From contig NZ_JWLJ01000011.1 of assembly GCF_000813985.1 (NCBI RefSeq), positions 124,001-188,000 on the forward strand: 64,000 bases of DNA. The letters are read 5' to 3'. The position numbers and the translations under genes are program-made. This document shows, one piece after another, positions 8,692 through 17,577 of this stretch (positions within the stretch are counted from its first letter, which is position 1; each line of letters opens with the position of its first letter). Under the pieces are notes generated by a model. It did no database searches. It was not told where the DNA came from and was given only the letters and a program-made list of their open reading frames with translations. This DNA is from Ruegeria sp. ANG-R (GTDB taxonomy: Bacteria; Pseudomonadota; Alphaproteobacteria; Rhodobacterales; Rhodobacteraceae).

Positions 8692-9792
8692 ATGTCGATG
8701 AACAGCTTTGGACACCTCTTCCGCGTCACCACCTGGGGTGAAAGCCATGGGCCCGCCCTGGGCGCTACGGTTGACGGGTGCCCGCCGGGCGTCACCATCG
8801 ACGAAGCCATGATCCAACACTGGCTGGACAAGCGCAAACCGGGGCAGAACAAGTTCACCACCCAGCGGCGAGAACCCGATCAGGTGAAGATCCTGTCTGG
8901 TGTGTTCGAGGGCCAGACCACCGGCACCCCGGTTCAGCTGATGATCGAAAATACCGATCAGCGCTCGAAAGACTATGGCGATATCATGGACAAGTTCCGC
9001 CCGGGCCATGCGGATATCACCTATTGGCAGAAATACGGCATCCGGGACTATCGTGGCGGCGGGCGCAGCTCGGCCCGTGAAACCGCCTCGCGCGTCGCCG
9101 CAGGCGGTCTGGCACGCGAGGCGATCAAGCAGATCGCGCCCAATGTCCAAATCACCGGCTACATGACCCAGATAGGCCCCCACAAGATCGACCGGGACAA
9201 GTTCGACTGGTCCCAGATCGAACAGAACCCGTTCTGGACGCCTGATGCGCAGGCGGCCGAGGACTGGGCCGCCTATCTGGACGGGTTGCGCAAATCTGGC
9301 AACTCAGTCGGCGCGGTTGTTGAGGTCGTCGCGCGCGGCGTTCCCGCCGGGATCGGCGCGCCCATTTATGCCAAGTTAGACACGGATCTGGCCGCCGCGA
9401 TGATGTCGATCAACGCGGTCAAGGGCGTCGAGATCGGCGAAGGCATGGCCGCCGCCGAACTGACTGGCGAGGCCAACGCGGATGAAATCTTCATGGGCCA
9501 GAACGGCCCGCAATACAGCAGTAACCACGCGGGCGGCATTCTGGGCGGCATCTCGACCGGGCAGGACATTGTGGTGCGCTTCGCGGTCAAGCCGACATCT
9601 TCTATACTGACCACCCGCAAGACCATTACCAAATCCGGCGAGGAAACCGAAATCATCACCAAAGGCCGCCACGACCCTTGCGTCGGCATCCGTGCCGTGC
9701 CGGTGGGTGAGGCGATGATGGCCTGCACAATCCTCGATCACCTGCTGCTGCACCGTGGCCAGATCGGTGAGAACCGTGGACGGATCGGCTGA
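8692..9792 (+). CDS. aroC: Chorismate synthase
   Basis: The product (366 aa) eliminates phosphate from 5-enolpyruvylshikimate-3-phosphate to give chorismate and needs reduced FMN. Signatures include [14 protein letters not shown] at the N-terminus, [12 protein letters not shown] (about residues 122-133), a GEVEIG-type region ([10 protein letters not shown]), and [17 protein letters not shown] near the C-terminus. AAAGGAGCACGCCC precedes the ATG at 8692, so the upstream in-frame start at 8641 is rejected. It lies next to the FMN-controlled ribH; a shared flavin dependence may be coincidental. Confidence 0.97.
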   Translation: MSMNSFGHLFRVTTWGESHGPALGATVDGCPPGVTIDEAMIQHWLDKRKPGQNKFTTQRREPDQVKILSGVFEGQTTGTPVQLMIENTDQRSKDYGDIMDKFRPGHADITYWQKYGIRDYRGGGRSSARETASRVAAGGLAREAIKQIAPNVQITGYMTQIGPHKIDRDKFDWSQIEQNPFWTPDAQAAEDWAAYLDGLRKSGNSVGAVVEVVARGVPAGIGAPIYAKLDTDLAAAMMSINAVKGVEIGEGMAAAELTGEANADEIFMGQNGPQYSSNHAGGILGGISTGQDIVVRFAVKPTSSILTTRKTITKSGEETEIITKGRHDPCVGIRAVPVGEAMMACTILDHLLLHRGQIGENRGRIG

Positions 9793-10438
9793 TCTGCGCA
9801 CAAAGCTGCGCGCGGTCGTCGACCAGCGAATGCAGACGGACCCGGCGCATGATCTGGCGCATCTGGATCGGGTTTGGATCAATGCGCAGGCCATAGCCGA
9901 TGATGACGCCAACACGCGTGTCTTGCTTGCGGCCTGTTATCTGCATGACCTGATCAACCTGCCCAAAGACGACCCGAGCCGCCATCTGGCCTCGATACGT
10001 TCCGCGAAGGAATCAGAGCCTGTTCTTGCCGATTTCGGCTATTCCACCACTGAAACCGAAGCTGTTCAGCACGCTATCGCCGCACATAGTTTCTCGGCCA
10101 ACATCCCGCCCGAAACACCTGAGGCACGTATATTACGCGATGCCGACCGGCTGGATGCGCTGGGTGCAATCGGCATAGCGCGCAACTTTTCCGTATCGGG
10201 CGCTTTGGGGCGCACGCTTTATGATCCGTCAGATCCGTTTGCCGAAAACCGTTTGCCGGATGACCTGCATTTTTCGATCGATCACTGGCATGTAAAACTG
10301 TTGCGACTGCCCAATGATATGCTGACCGCAAAAGGCAAGGCGATTGCGCGGCACCGGGCGGCACGGATGATGAGATTTCTACAGGACCTGTCAGAGGAGA
10401 TCGGGGCGCAGCTTCCCCCGGATTGGTCAAATCTCTGA
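9767..10438 (+). CDS. HD-domain phosphohydrolase family protein
   Basis: This cytoplasmic metal-dependent hydrolase is about 223 aa. The HD pattern is visible as [10 protein letters not shown], then YLHDLINLP (the HD doublet), HAIAAHS, and [13 protein letters not shown]. This order resembles YedJ-type HD proteins acting on nucleotides or phosphates; the substrate is unknown. Several GTG codons (9755, 9767, 9776) could initiate translation and all overlap the end of aroC. I show 9767, which follows a weak purine stretch. The overlap suggests translational coupling with aroC. Confidence 0.82.
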   Translation: MRTVDGSADLRTKLRAVVDQRMQTDPAHDLAHLDRVWINAQAIADDDANTRVLLAACYLHDLINLPKDDPSRHLASIRSAKESEPVLADFGYSTTETEAVQHAIAAHSFSANIPPETPEARILRDADRLDALGAIGIARNFSVSGALGRTLYDPSDPFAENRLPDDLHFSIDHWHVKLLRLPNDMLTAKGKAIARHRAARMMRFLQDLSEEIGAQLPPDWSNL

Positions 10439-10492
10439 CGCAGGACTTTTGGCGAGTTGATCTTTTCGCCTCAAAAGCGCAGGTTCACAGCC

Positions 10493-11428
10493 ATGGCGAA
10501 ATCCTTAACATCGCATCGTCCGGCATTGGCCGTGGCGCTCAAACTCAGTGCGCTGGTTCTGTTCACGTCAATGTCCGCTTTGGTCAAGGCGCTGTCGGCC
10601 GAATTCCCGCCGGGTGAGATGGTGTTTTTTCGCTCGCTCTTCGCGATTCCGGTCATCATCGCCTGGCTGACCTGGCGCGGAGAATTGGCGCAGGGCTTCG
10701 TTGTCAGGAAACCCATGGGCCATTTCTGGCGCGGCGTTCTGGGCACATCGGCCATGGGCCTGACCTTTACCGGCCTTAGCCTGCTGCCGTTGCCCGAGGT
10801 CACGGCCATCGGCTATGCCACCCCGATCTTTACGCTGATCCTGGCCGCGATCATGCTGGGTGAGCGGATACGGATGATCCGCATCGGCGCCGTCGCCATT
10901 GGCCTCGTCGGTGTTCTGATCATGATCTGGCCCCGTCTGGGATCAGGCACGTCCGAGACCGCCGCAACGATAGGCGCGCTCTGCGTGTTGGCAGCCACCG
11001 TTGCACGCGCCTTTGTTCAGATACATATTCGCCAACTGGTTCAGGTGGATCATCCCGCTGCGATCGTGTTCTACTTTTCTCTCACCGCGACCTTGCTGTC
11101 CGGTCTCACCGTGTTTTGGGGCTGGACCGTCCCAAGCTGGGAACAGGCGGCACTTCTTATAGCAATCGGCCTGATCGGCGGGGTGGCGCAGATTCTGGTG
11201 ACCTCATCCTACAGGTTTGGACAAGCTTCGATGCTGGCACCTTACGACTACACCACAATGCTGTTTGCCATCATCATCGGTTACATCTGGTTCGATGAGC
11301 TTCCGACGCTGGTGATGCTGGGCGGTGCGGCGCTCGTGATTGCAGGCAACGTCGTGGTAATCCTGCGCGAGCGTCAGCTTGGGCTGGACAGAACCAAGGC
11401 GCGATCCGCCACAGATCCCAAGGCCTGA
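10493..11428 (+). CDS. EamA/DMT-family transporter
   Basis: The 311-aa product is an integral membrane protein with ten predicted helices in two homologous EamA halves. Recognisable features are SALVKALSAEFPPGEMVFFRS in the first half and FRFGQASMLAPYDYTTML in the second. Members export metabolites or amino acids; the substrate here cannot be told. The ATG at 10493 (MAKSLTSHRPA) is preferred over a TTG at 10457. It lies 54 bp downstream of the HD-domain gene. Confidence 0.85.
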   Translation: MAKSLTSHRPALAVALKLSALVLFTSMSALVKALSAEFPPGEMVFFRSLFAIPVIIAWLTWRGELAQGFVVRKPMGHFWRGVLGTSAMGLTFTGLSLLPLPEVTAIGYATPIFTLILAAIMLGERIRMIRIGAVAIGLVGVLIMIWPRLGSGTSETAATIGALCVLAATVARAFVQIHIRQLVQVDHPAAIVFYFSLTATLLSGLTVFWGWTVPSWEQAALLIAIGLIGGVAQILVTSSYRFGQASMLAPYDYTTMLFAIIIGYIWFDELPTLVMLGGAALVIAGNVVVILRERQLGLDRTKARSATDPKA

Positions 11429-11485
11429 CTTTACCTTTCACAAACTTCCCCTAGTTTGGGCGCGATACTCCAATGAGGTTTCCCG

Positions 11486-12085
11486 ATGAGCGACGCACAA
11501 GACCACAAAGAAAAGATGCAAGAGGTGCAGGCCAAGCACCGCAAGAAAGTCTCGGAAGCGGTTGATCCCGGGCGGGGGCTGGTGCTGATCAACACCGGCA
11601 AGGGCAAAGGCAAATCCTCGGCCGCTTTTGGAGTGGTGATCCGGGCCTTGGGATGGGGACAGAAAGTGGCCGTGGTCCAGTTCATCAAGGGCAAGTGGAA
11701 GACGGGTGAGCGGAGGTTCTTCGAAGAACGCGATCTGGTCACCTGGCACACAATGGGCGAAGGGTTCACCTGGGACACACAGGACCGTGAGCGCGACATC
11801 GCGGCGGCGACTTCGGCCTTCAACAGGGCGTGTGACCTGATGAAAAGCGGTGACTATGATCTGGTCGTTCTGGACGAGATCAACATCGCCCTGCGTTACG
11901 AATACCTACCTGTAGAGACTGTTATCGAGGGGCTTCAGGCGCGCTCGGACAAAACCAGTGTGTTCCTGACAGGTCGGGACGCCCCGCAAGCGCTGCGCGA
12001 CTATGCGGATCTTGTGACCGAAATGACCGAAGAAAAGCACCCCTTTCAGGCCGGCATCAAAGCCCAGCGTGGCGTGGATTTCTAA
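11486..12085 (+). CDS. cobO: Cob(I)yrinic acid a,c-diamide adenosyltransferase
   Basis: The enzyme (199 aa, CobO/BtuR type) transfers the 5'-deoxyadenosyl group from ATP to cobalt of corrinoids in cobalamin synthesis. The P-loop is NTGKGKGKSSAAFG (about 37-50). WGQKVAVVQFIKGKW and VLDEINIALRYEYL are typical. GAGG lies 7 nt before the ATG at 11486. Its 3' end overlaps the opposing small ORF by 4 bp. The rest of the cob pathway is not in the window. Confidence 0.95.
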   Translation: MSDAQDHKEKMQEVQAKHRKKVSEAVDPGRGLVLINTGKGKGKSSAAFGVVIRALGWGQKVAVVQFIKGKWKTGERRFFEERDLVTWHTMGEGFTWDTQDRERDIAAATSAFNRACDLMKSGDYDLVVLDEINIALRYEYLPVETVIEGLQARSDKTSVFLTGRDAPQALRDYADLVTEMTEEKHPFQAGIKAQRGVDF

Positions 12086-12291
12086 TCCCGCAGCCTGCCT
12101 TCGTTCAGCGCACGCATTGATGCGCGCCTGACGGGATGCGGCTTTTCCGAAGACCTTTCCTCATGCCGGCGGCAGCGTTCGGCATCGCAGGTCTTGTGAT
12201 CGAGATAAGCTGCGACATCCGAGGCCAGCGCGTCGCAATCGCACGACGCGCAGCAGGGATCGGCCATCAGTTCTTCGAAACGATCGCGCAA
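12082..12291 (-). CDS. Small cysteine-rich protein of unknown function
   Basis: A 69-codon frame begins at TTG 12291, with GGGAG 7 nt upstream, and runs convergently into cobO, overlapping its stop by 4 bp. The predicted protein has the cluster CCASCDCDA and later CDAERC, followed by a basic tail (RRHEERSSEKPHPVRRAS). An internal ATG (MADPCCASC) is an alternative start. The cysteine spacing could bind metal, but I recognise no family. Support is the ribosome site and the Cys/basic composition; it could still be spurious. Confidence 0.45.
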   Translation of the reverse strand: MRDRFEELMADPCCASCDCDALASDVAAYLDHKTCDAERCRRHEERSSEKPHPVRRASMRALNEGRLRD

Positions 12292-12562
12292 GCGCGTTCT
12301 CCCTTTGGTCGTTCCCGGGGCGATGGTCGGCCTTCACATCTGCATTGCTGAGCCCACAGATCGCCCCGGAACCCTATGCTTGATGTTCGTCATCTGGCGT
12401 TACCCTATATCTGATTGTTTTTGTCGGAATATTCAAGTCCGAAAAACCAAGATAACAGAGCCGGTGCATGGGGCGTATTTTCCCCGATTAGGGTCTGATA
12501 TGGCAAGGGCCATCCGGCATCGCGCATGGCCCATCACCGCAACTTGTTGCGAATCTGGTTGG

Positions 12563-12928
12563 TTAGGCAACCGCACTTTGCTCGGGGGCGCTGAGCGATA
12601 TGACCACCACGACCGCCGCGCCGTTCACCCAATAGAACAGCGCATCAATTCCCGAGAAGCCAAACAAGCTAGGGGCCAGCAGGAAGGCGATGCCGACAAG
12701 CAGGTCAACTGCAAGGTGGAACTTGTAGGGCAGCACTCGCCAAATCCCGAGATGATGGTCCGTCAGAACGGTCAGCGCAAAGGCCGCAGCACCGGTAGCC
12801 ACAGACAGCCAAAGCGCCAAAGCGTTGGACTGGCCAAGCCCCAGAACAAAGGGCAGGACCATAAGCGCGACCGCAACCGGGTAGTCGAGATAGGCATGGA
12901 CGGAGCGGGTGACGAAACGCAGGGACAT
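12563..12928 (-). CDS. Four-helix membrane protein, SPW/DUF-type
   Basis: The 121-aa product starts MSLRFVTRSVHAYLDYPVAVALMV and has four hydrophobic segments, with an HAYLDY motif before helix 1 and LPYKFHLAVDLLVGIAFLLAPSLFGF across helices 3 and 4. This HxxLDY...PYKxHxxxD layout is found in small conserved membrane proteins annotated with SPW-like repeats; function is unknown. GAAAGGAAG precedes the ATG. The gene is in the same orientation as the AraC regulator 111 bp upstream and could be its target. Confidence 0.75.
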   Translation of the reverse strand: MSLRFVTRSVHAYLDYPVAVALMVLPFVLGLGQSNALALWLSVATGAAAFALTVLTDHHLGIWRVLPYKFHLAVDLLVGIAFLLAPSLFGFSGIDALFYWVNGAAVVVVISLSAPEQSAVA

Positions 12929-13039
12929 CTGAACTTCCTTTCTTCAATCAGTGATGATCAAAGATTAGGAGCAGCAGTTCGAACGAACCATTTGAGAACG
13001 TCCTGCATATTGTGCAGATCGTTCACTGAATTCGTTTGA

Positions 13040-13990
13040 TCAGTGAATCGCACGGTAAGCAGCGGGTGACAGGCCAACCTGCTTCTTGAACACGCGCGAA
13101 AATGCAGCCTCGGACGCATAGCCAACCTCGGCAGCCGCATCCGCGACAGTCCAGCGATTCTCGGTCAGCCCGTGGCAGGCGATCTGCATCCGCCAATCCG
13201 TCAGGTACTGTATCGGAGTTGTCCCCATCTTCTGAGCAAACAGCTGGGCAAATGCGGTGCGCGACATCGCCGCCTCGCGGGCAAGCGTCGCGACACTCCA
13301 GTCCTGCGCCGGAGACTGATGAAATGCCGTCAGCGCCCGCGATATGCGCGGATCTGCAAACCCGGCCAACGCAGCATCATCGGGGCTTTGATGCTCAAGA
13401 TAGGCGCGGATCGCCTGTGCGAACAGCACCTCGGACAGTTTCAGCGCGATCAAGTCACCACCAATGCGCGCACCGGACACTTCTGATCCGATCATGCGCA
13501 ACGTCGCCTCAATCCAGGCGCCGGCGTCTTCACCGTAGTTCTCGATCAGAATATAGGGCGGTAGCCGGTCAATCAGCATGTGCCCCGCCCCGTTCCGCCC
13601 GGCAGGGCCGGTAAACGAGAAGTGCCCGCAGATCAGTTGCGTATCACGCTCTTCTTCGGCGCCGCCATAGACCAGCACACCATCGCCTTTGTAGCCCGAC
13701 AGTTCCAATACCTGCTCAAGCGGCAGGGCATCGAATGGTTTGACCTCATTGCACAGCAGTGCGTGCGGCGCGCCATGGGGGATCAGGATCAGATCGCCCT
13801 GCCGCAACCGCAGTGTTTCGCCCGTCGTCGGCAGATGAACCTTCAATTCGCCGCGCTGAACAAAGTGAAACCGGGCCACGTTTTCGAAGCCCGGCACCTG
13901 TATTCCAAAAGGAGGAGTGAAAGATGTGCGGAAATAGAACGTGCCCTGCAAAGACAGGCGGGTGAGAATATCGCTGAGAAGATCCAACAT
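13040..13990 (-). CDS. AraC-family transcriptional regulator with cupin N-terminal domain
   Basis: The 316-aa protein has an AraC-type cupin sensor (residues about 1-190, with FHFVQRGELKVHLP and LILIPHGAPHALL) and a C-terminal double helix-turn-helix (about 210-316: VATLAREAAMSRTAFAQLF, then ADAAAEVGYASEAAFSRVFKK, ending VGLSPAAYR). Such regulators often respond to stress or small ligands and control a neighbouring gene. The nearest candidate is the four-helix membrane protein downstream. Effector unknown. Confidence 0.9.
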   Translation of the reverse strand: MLDLLSDILTRLSLQGTFYFRTSFTPPFGIQVPGFENVARFHFVQRGELKVHLPTTGETLRLRQGDLILIPHGAPHALLCNEVKPFDALPLEQVLELSGYKGDGVLVYGGAEEERDTQLICGHFSFTGPAGRNGAGHMLIDRLPPYILIENYGEDAGAWIEATLRMIGSEVSGARIGGDLIALKLSEVLFAQAIRAYLEHQSPDDAALAGFADPRISRALTAFHQSPAQDWSVATLAREAAMSRTAFAQLFAQKMGTTPIQYLTDWRMQIACHGLTENRWTVADAAAEVGYASEAAFSRVFKKQVGLSPAAYRAIH

Positions 13991-14065
13991 AGGCCTAGGC
14001 TACAGCCTAGCGCGAAAACGTCCACACCTCGGGACGATCTGCATGGAAGATTGCACGATCTGCAA

Positions 14066-14095
14066 TCAAAACCCCCGCCTGAGCGGGGGTTCAAA
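14066..14095 (-). terminator. Intrinsic terminator downstream of ilvE
   Basis: ACCCCCGC-CTGA-GCGGGGGT at 14071-14090 is a perfect 8-bp stem with a 4-nt loop, followed on the minus strand by TTTTGATT. It lies 17 bp past the ilvE stop. Confidence 0.88.
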
Positions 14096-14106
14096 GCGGT
14101 GTTAAC

Positions 14107-14973
14107 TTACGCGCGGACTAATTTCTCGTAGTCGTCGGCGATTTCACGGGTCAGGTCGCCAACCTCGAACGTGTAATCTCCGATCTGCCCTACCGGTGTG
14201 ACTTCGGCTGCTGTTCCGGTCAGCCAGCACTGTTCGAAATCCGCCATTTCTTCGGGTCTGATGCGGCGTTCGTGGACAGTGACGCCCTTGTCTTTCAGCA
14301 TCTGAATGACTGTCTGACGGGTGATGCCGTTCAGGAAGCAATCGGCCAGCGGGGTGTGTACTTCTCCGTCTTTCACGAAGAAGACGTTGGCGCCCGTCGC
14401 TTCAGCCACATTGCCGTTGTAATCCATGAACAAAGCGTCCGAGCAGCCTTTGGCCTCGGCCTTATGCTTTGAAATAGTACAGATCATGTAAAGGCCCGCT
14501 GCCTTGGCATGGACCGGAATGGTTTCCGGGCTGGGGCGTTTCCACTCGGCGATGTCCAGCTTGGCGCCTTGCATCTTTGCGTCACCGTAATAGGCCCCCC
14601 AAGGCCAAACAGCGATGGCCATCCGAACCGGGTTCTTGGCGGAGGCCACACCCATATCTTCACCCGAGCCGCGCCAGACCAGCGCCCGCACATAGGCATC
14701 CTGAAGACCGCTGGCTTTCAGGGCTTCTTCCTTGGCGGCCTCGATCTCATCAACTGAGTAAGGCATCGGCATGTCCAGCGCCTCGGCCGAGGCGATCAGG
14801 CGTTCGGAATGTTCGCGGCTTTTGAAGATCTTGCCGTTATAGGCGCGCTCACCCTCAAACACCGAGGACGCATAGTGCATCGCGTGGGACAGGATGTGCA
14901 CATTGGCCTCGCGCCATGGCACCAACTTTCCATCCATCCAGATGACACCGTCGCGATCGTCATATCCCGCCAT
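14107..14973 (-). CDS. ilvE: Branched-chain amino acid aminotransferase
   Basis: The product (288 aa, fold-type IV PLP enzyme) interconverts Leu/Ile/Val and their 2-oxoacids with 2-oxoglutarate. Typical segments are IWMDGKLVPWREANVHILSHAMHYASSVFEGERAY-type N-terminus, KAAGLYMICTISKHKAEAKGCSDALFMD around the PLP lysine, and LTGTAAEVTPV near the C-terminus. AGGAGG stands 7 nt before the ATG at 14973, so the longer frame to 15099 is not used. It diverges from the petP-petR pair. Confidence 0.95.
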   Translation of the reverse strand: MAGYDDRDGVIWMDGKLVPWREANVHILSHAMHYASSVFEGERAYNGKIFKSREHSERLIASAEALDMPMPYSVDEIEAAKEEALKASGLQDAYVRALVWRGSGEDMGVASAKNPVRMAIAVWPWGAYYGDAKMQGAKLDIAEWKRPSPETIPVHAKAAGLYMICTISKHKAEAKGCSDALFMDYNGNVAEATGANVFFVKDGEVHTPLADCFLNGITRQTVIQMLKDKGVTVHERRIRPEEMADFEQCWLTGTAAEVTPVGQIGDYTFEVGDLTREIADDYEKLVRA

Positions 14974-15131
14974 GCGAAACCTCCTGAGCAGGTCATAATT
15001 TCCGAATGTTGCGCCACATAGGTCCGCATCGGACACAATGTTGCGCAAAAACTGCGATTCGATACCTGCGCGCTCTTGGAATGTCAATAAGGCTGACATA
15101 AAGTCGGACCATATTACGAATGAGGCCCGAC

Positions 15132-15644
15132 ATGTCCGATATCCGTCCTGCCCCGGTCTTTGGCGGAGAAAGCCTGTTGTTTCTGACAGATGAGCAACTG
15201 AGGCAGGGTATCGAGGCCATGTTTTTTGCCTATCGCGGGTTCACTGCCGATCCGGACCGCATCCTGTCCGAAATGTCCTATGGCCGGGCGCATCATCGGG
15301 CCATTCACTTCATAAACCGAGCGCCGGGAACAACGGTCAACAATCTGCTGGCCATATTGGGCGTTACCAAGCAGTCGCTGAACCGTGTTCTGCGCAGTCT
15401 GATCGAGGATGGGCTGGTCGAAAGCCGGGTCGGAACAGTGGACAAACGCGAACGCCACCTATTTTTGACGGATAAGGGCAAGGCGTTAGAGGCCAAACTG
15501 TCCGACGCCCAGCGCGCCCGGATGCGCGCGGCCTACAAGGATGCGGGGCCCGAAGCAGTGGCCGGGTTTCGCAAAGTGCTTGAAGCGATGATGGATGCTG
15601 ATATGCGTCGTGCATATACCAAACTGCGGGATACGACTTCATGA
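15132..15644 (+). CDS. petP: MarR-family regulator PetP-like
   Basis: The 170-aa winged-helix protein begins MSDIRPAPVFGGESLLFLTDEQLRQGIEAMFFAYR-like sequence, with the MarR recognition region TVNNLLAILGVTKQSLNRVLRSL and the wing DKRERHLFLTDKG. GAGG 6 nt upstream supports the ATG at 15132 rather than 15120. It overlaps the response regulator gene by ATGA. The pair resembles PetP-PetR, which in Rhodobacter capsulatus lies upstream of petABC and is needed for growth involving the bc1 complex. Here it lies about 9 kb from petABC. Confidence 0.8.
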   Translation: MSDIRPAPVFGGESLLFLTDEQLRQGIEAMFFAYRGFTADPDRILSEMSYGRAHHRAIHFINRAPGTTVNNLLAILGVTKQSLNRVLRSLIEDGLVESRVGTVDKRERHLFLTDKGKALEAKLSDAQRARMRAAYKDAGPEAVAGFRKVLEAMMDADMRRAYTKLRDTTS

Positions 15645-16342
15645 GCGATATGGACGCCCATCTTCTGATCGTCGACGATGACGAGCGCATTCGCGATCTG
15701 CTCAAGAAATTCCTGATGCGCAGCGGGTTTCTGGTGACCTCAGCGCGGGATGCAGCCCACGCGCGACGGGTTTTGTCGGGGCTGGATTTCGATCTGATCG
15801 TGCTGGATGTGATGATGCCCGGTGAGGACGGTGTGAGCCTGACCCGATCCCTGCGCGACACCCATACCACCCCGATCCTGCTGTTGACGGCCAAGGGCGA
15901 AACCGAGCATCGGATTGCCGGGTTGGAGGCGGGCGCGGATGACTATCTGGCGAAACCGTTCGAGCCCAAAGAGCTGCTGCTGAGGATCAATGCCATTCTG
16001 CGCCGGATGCCTGAGACGCCTGCGCAGGACACGGCGGCGAAGATCCTGCATCTTGGGCCCATTCGCTATGATATCGAGCGCGGCGAGATGTGGCAGGGTG
16101 AAGACCCGGTGCGTCTGACCGCAACGGAAAGCCAACTGATGAAGATATTCTCGGCCCAGCCCGGTGAACCGATCAGCCGCGCCAAACTGGTCGAGGATCT
16201 GGGGCGTGACAAAGGTCAGGCGCAGGAACGTGCCGTGGACGTGCAGATCACTCGGTTGCGTCGGAAGCTGGAACAGGACCCGAAGCAGCCACGCTATCTG
16301 CAGACGGTGCGCGGTGCGGGTTATATGCTGGCGCCGGATTGA
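15641..16342 (+). CDS. petR: OmpR-family response regulator PetR-like
   Basis: The 233-aa two-domain response regulator has a receiver domain (acidic pair VDDDERIR, phospho-acceptor Asp in VLDVMMPGEDG, Lys in LAKPFEPKELL) and a winged-helix OmpR domain (about 135-232, with VDVQITRLRRKLEQDP and QTVRGAGYML). No sensor kinase is adjacent. The MarR plus OmpR pair with 4-bp overlap is the petPR arrangement, so a role in bc1 expression or electron-transport genes is plausible but inferred. Confidence 0.85.
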   Translation: MSDMDAHLLIVDDDERIRDLLKKFLMRSGFLVTSARDAAHARRVLSGLDFDLIVLDVMMPGEDGVSLTRSLRDTHTTPILLLTAKGETEHRIAGLEAGADDYLAKPFEPKELLLRINAILRRMPETPAQDTAAKILHLGPIRYDIERGEMWQGEDPVRLTATESQLMKIFSAQPGEPISRAKLVEDLGRDKGQAQERAVDVQITRLRRKLEQDPKQPRYLQTVRGAGYMLAPD

Positions 16343-16346
16343 TTTA

Positions 16347-16365
16347 GCCGCTGCGCGGCGTTTTC
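16347..16365 (+). terminator. Weak hairpin terminator after petR
   Basis: GCCGC-TGC-GCGGC (16347-16359, 5-bp stem) followed by GTTTTC lies immediately after the petR stop. The stem is short, so terminator strength is uncertain. Confidence 0.4.
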
Positions 16366-16400
16366 ATGCCTTCGGCGAGGATATTTAGAGCCAGATGAAG
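16366..16400 (-). repeat. Copy of dispersed intergenic repeat
   Basis: On the minus strand CTTCATCTGGCTCTAAATATCC (from 16400) is followed by TCGCCGAAGGCATG. It matches the 8553 copy at CTTCATCTGGC, a short variable stretch, then AAATATCC. It occupies the gap between petR and the next gene. Confidence 0.6.
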
Positions 16401-16411
16401 ATGGGATTCCG

Positions 16412-17338
16412 ATGAAAACAGCCCTTTTGACTCATGCAGATTGCCTCGATCACGTTACACCGCAAGGCCACCCGGAGCGTGTGGCGCGGCTGGAGCACAT
16501 TCTTCATGCGCTTGAGGACCTTGATCTGCAGCGCGTGACCGCTCCGATGGCGGCGGATGACGATCTGCTGCGCATTCATCCGCAGAGTTACATCAGCGAC
16601 ATCCTCGACAGCAGGCCCTTGGATGGGTTCAGGCAGATTGACGGCGACACGTTCATGTCGCCGGGTTCGGTCGATGCGGCCTATCGCGCGGCGGGTGCCG
16701 CGGTGCGGGCTGTCGATATGGTGCTGGGAGGCGAAGCGCAGAACGCGTTTTGTGCCATTCGACCTCCGGGGCATCATGCCGAGACCGAAACGGCCATGGG
16801 GTTCTGTCTGTTTGGCAATGCGGCGCTGGCCGCCAAACATGCGCTGGAGCATCACGGGTTGAGCCGCGTGGCCGTGGTGGACTTCGATGTGCATCACGGC
16901 AATGGCACGCAAGACCTGTTGTGGGACGAAAAGCGCGCATTGGTGATCACCAGCCAGCAGATGCCGTTGTGGCCCGGCTCTGGCCGTCCTGATGAAACTG
17001 GCGCTTATGAGACGGTTTTGAATATTCCCCTGGCTCCGGGCACGGGTGGAGCGGAGATGCGGGTGGCCTATGAAACGCAAGCCTTTCCACGTCTGCGGGC
17101 ATTCAAACCAGAACTGATCATCATCTCGGCCGGGTTCGATGCGCATCAGGATGATCCGTTGGCGAATCTCAACTGGTCCACGGGTGATTTCGCATGGATC
17201 ACGGCTGAGCTATGCAAGATTGCCGATGAGGTCTGTGACGGCCGTATCGTCTCGACTCTGGAAGGCGGGTATGATCTGAACGCACTGGCCGAGGCGACAC
17301 GCGCCCATGTGGAAGAACTGATGAAGGCAGCACGATGA
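16412..17338 (+). CDS. Histone deacetylase-family / acetylpolyamine amidohydrolase-like protein
   Basis: The 308-aa zinc hydrolase has the arginase/deacetylase fold signatures: GHPERVARLE, RPPGHHAE (catalytic His pair), VVDFDVHHGNGTQD (zinc-binding Asp and His), IISAGFDAHQDDPLA (second zinc Asp) and LEGGYDL. All catalytic residues are present. Bacterial members deacetylate polyamines or other acetyl-amines; the physiological substrate is unknown. The stop overlaps the xseB start (ATGA). Confidence 0.9.
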   Translation: MKTALLTHADCLDHVTPQGHPERVARLEHILHALEDLDLQRVTAPMAADDDLLRIHPQSYISDILDSRPLDGFRQIDGDTFMSPGSVDAAYRAAGAAVRAVDMVLGGEAQNAFCAIRPPGHHAETETAMGFCLFGNAALAAKHALEHHGLSRVAVVDFDVHHGNGTQDLLWDEKRALVITSQQMPLWPGSGRPDETGAYETVLNIPLAPGTGGAEMRVAYETQAFPRLRAFKPELIIISAGFDAHQDDPLANLNWSTGDFAWITAELCKIADEVCDGRIVSTLEGGYDLNALAEATRAHVEELMKAAR

Positions 17339-17577
17339 CCGAGACCCCAGTCGAACAGATGACCTTTGAACAGGCGATGAAAGAGCTTGAGGCCGTGGTC
17401 GGCCAGCTGGAACGCGGCGATGTTGCGCTGGATCGGTCGATCGAACTCTATGAACGCGGTGCAAAGCTGAAGAAACGCTGCGAGGATGAGTTGAAGCGGG
17501 CCGAGGAGAAAGTGGCCGCAATCACTCTGGACGCCGATGGGCAGCCAACCGGAACGACACCTGTCGAAGGTCAGTAA
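17335..17577 (+). CDS. xseB: Exodeoxyribonuclease VII small subunit
   Basis: The 80-aa coiled-coil protein has MTFEQAMKELEAVVGQLERGDVALDRSIELYERG-type sequence, the family signature, and a CEDELKRAEEKV helix. It partners XseA (not in the window) in single-strand DNA degradation. In roseobacters the xseB-ispA-dxs order is common, and here ispA starts directly at the stop. Confidence 0.95.
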   Translation: MTETPVEQMTFEQAMKELEAVVGQLERGDVALDRSIELYERGAKLKKRCEDELKRAEEKVAAITLDADGQPTGTTPVEGQ

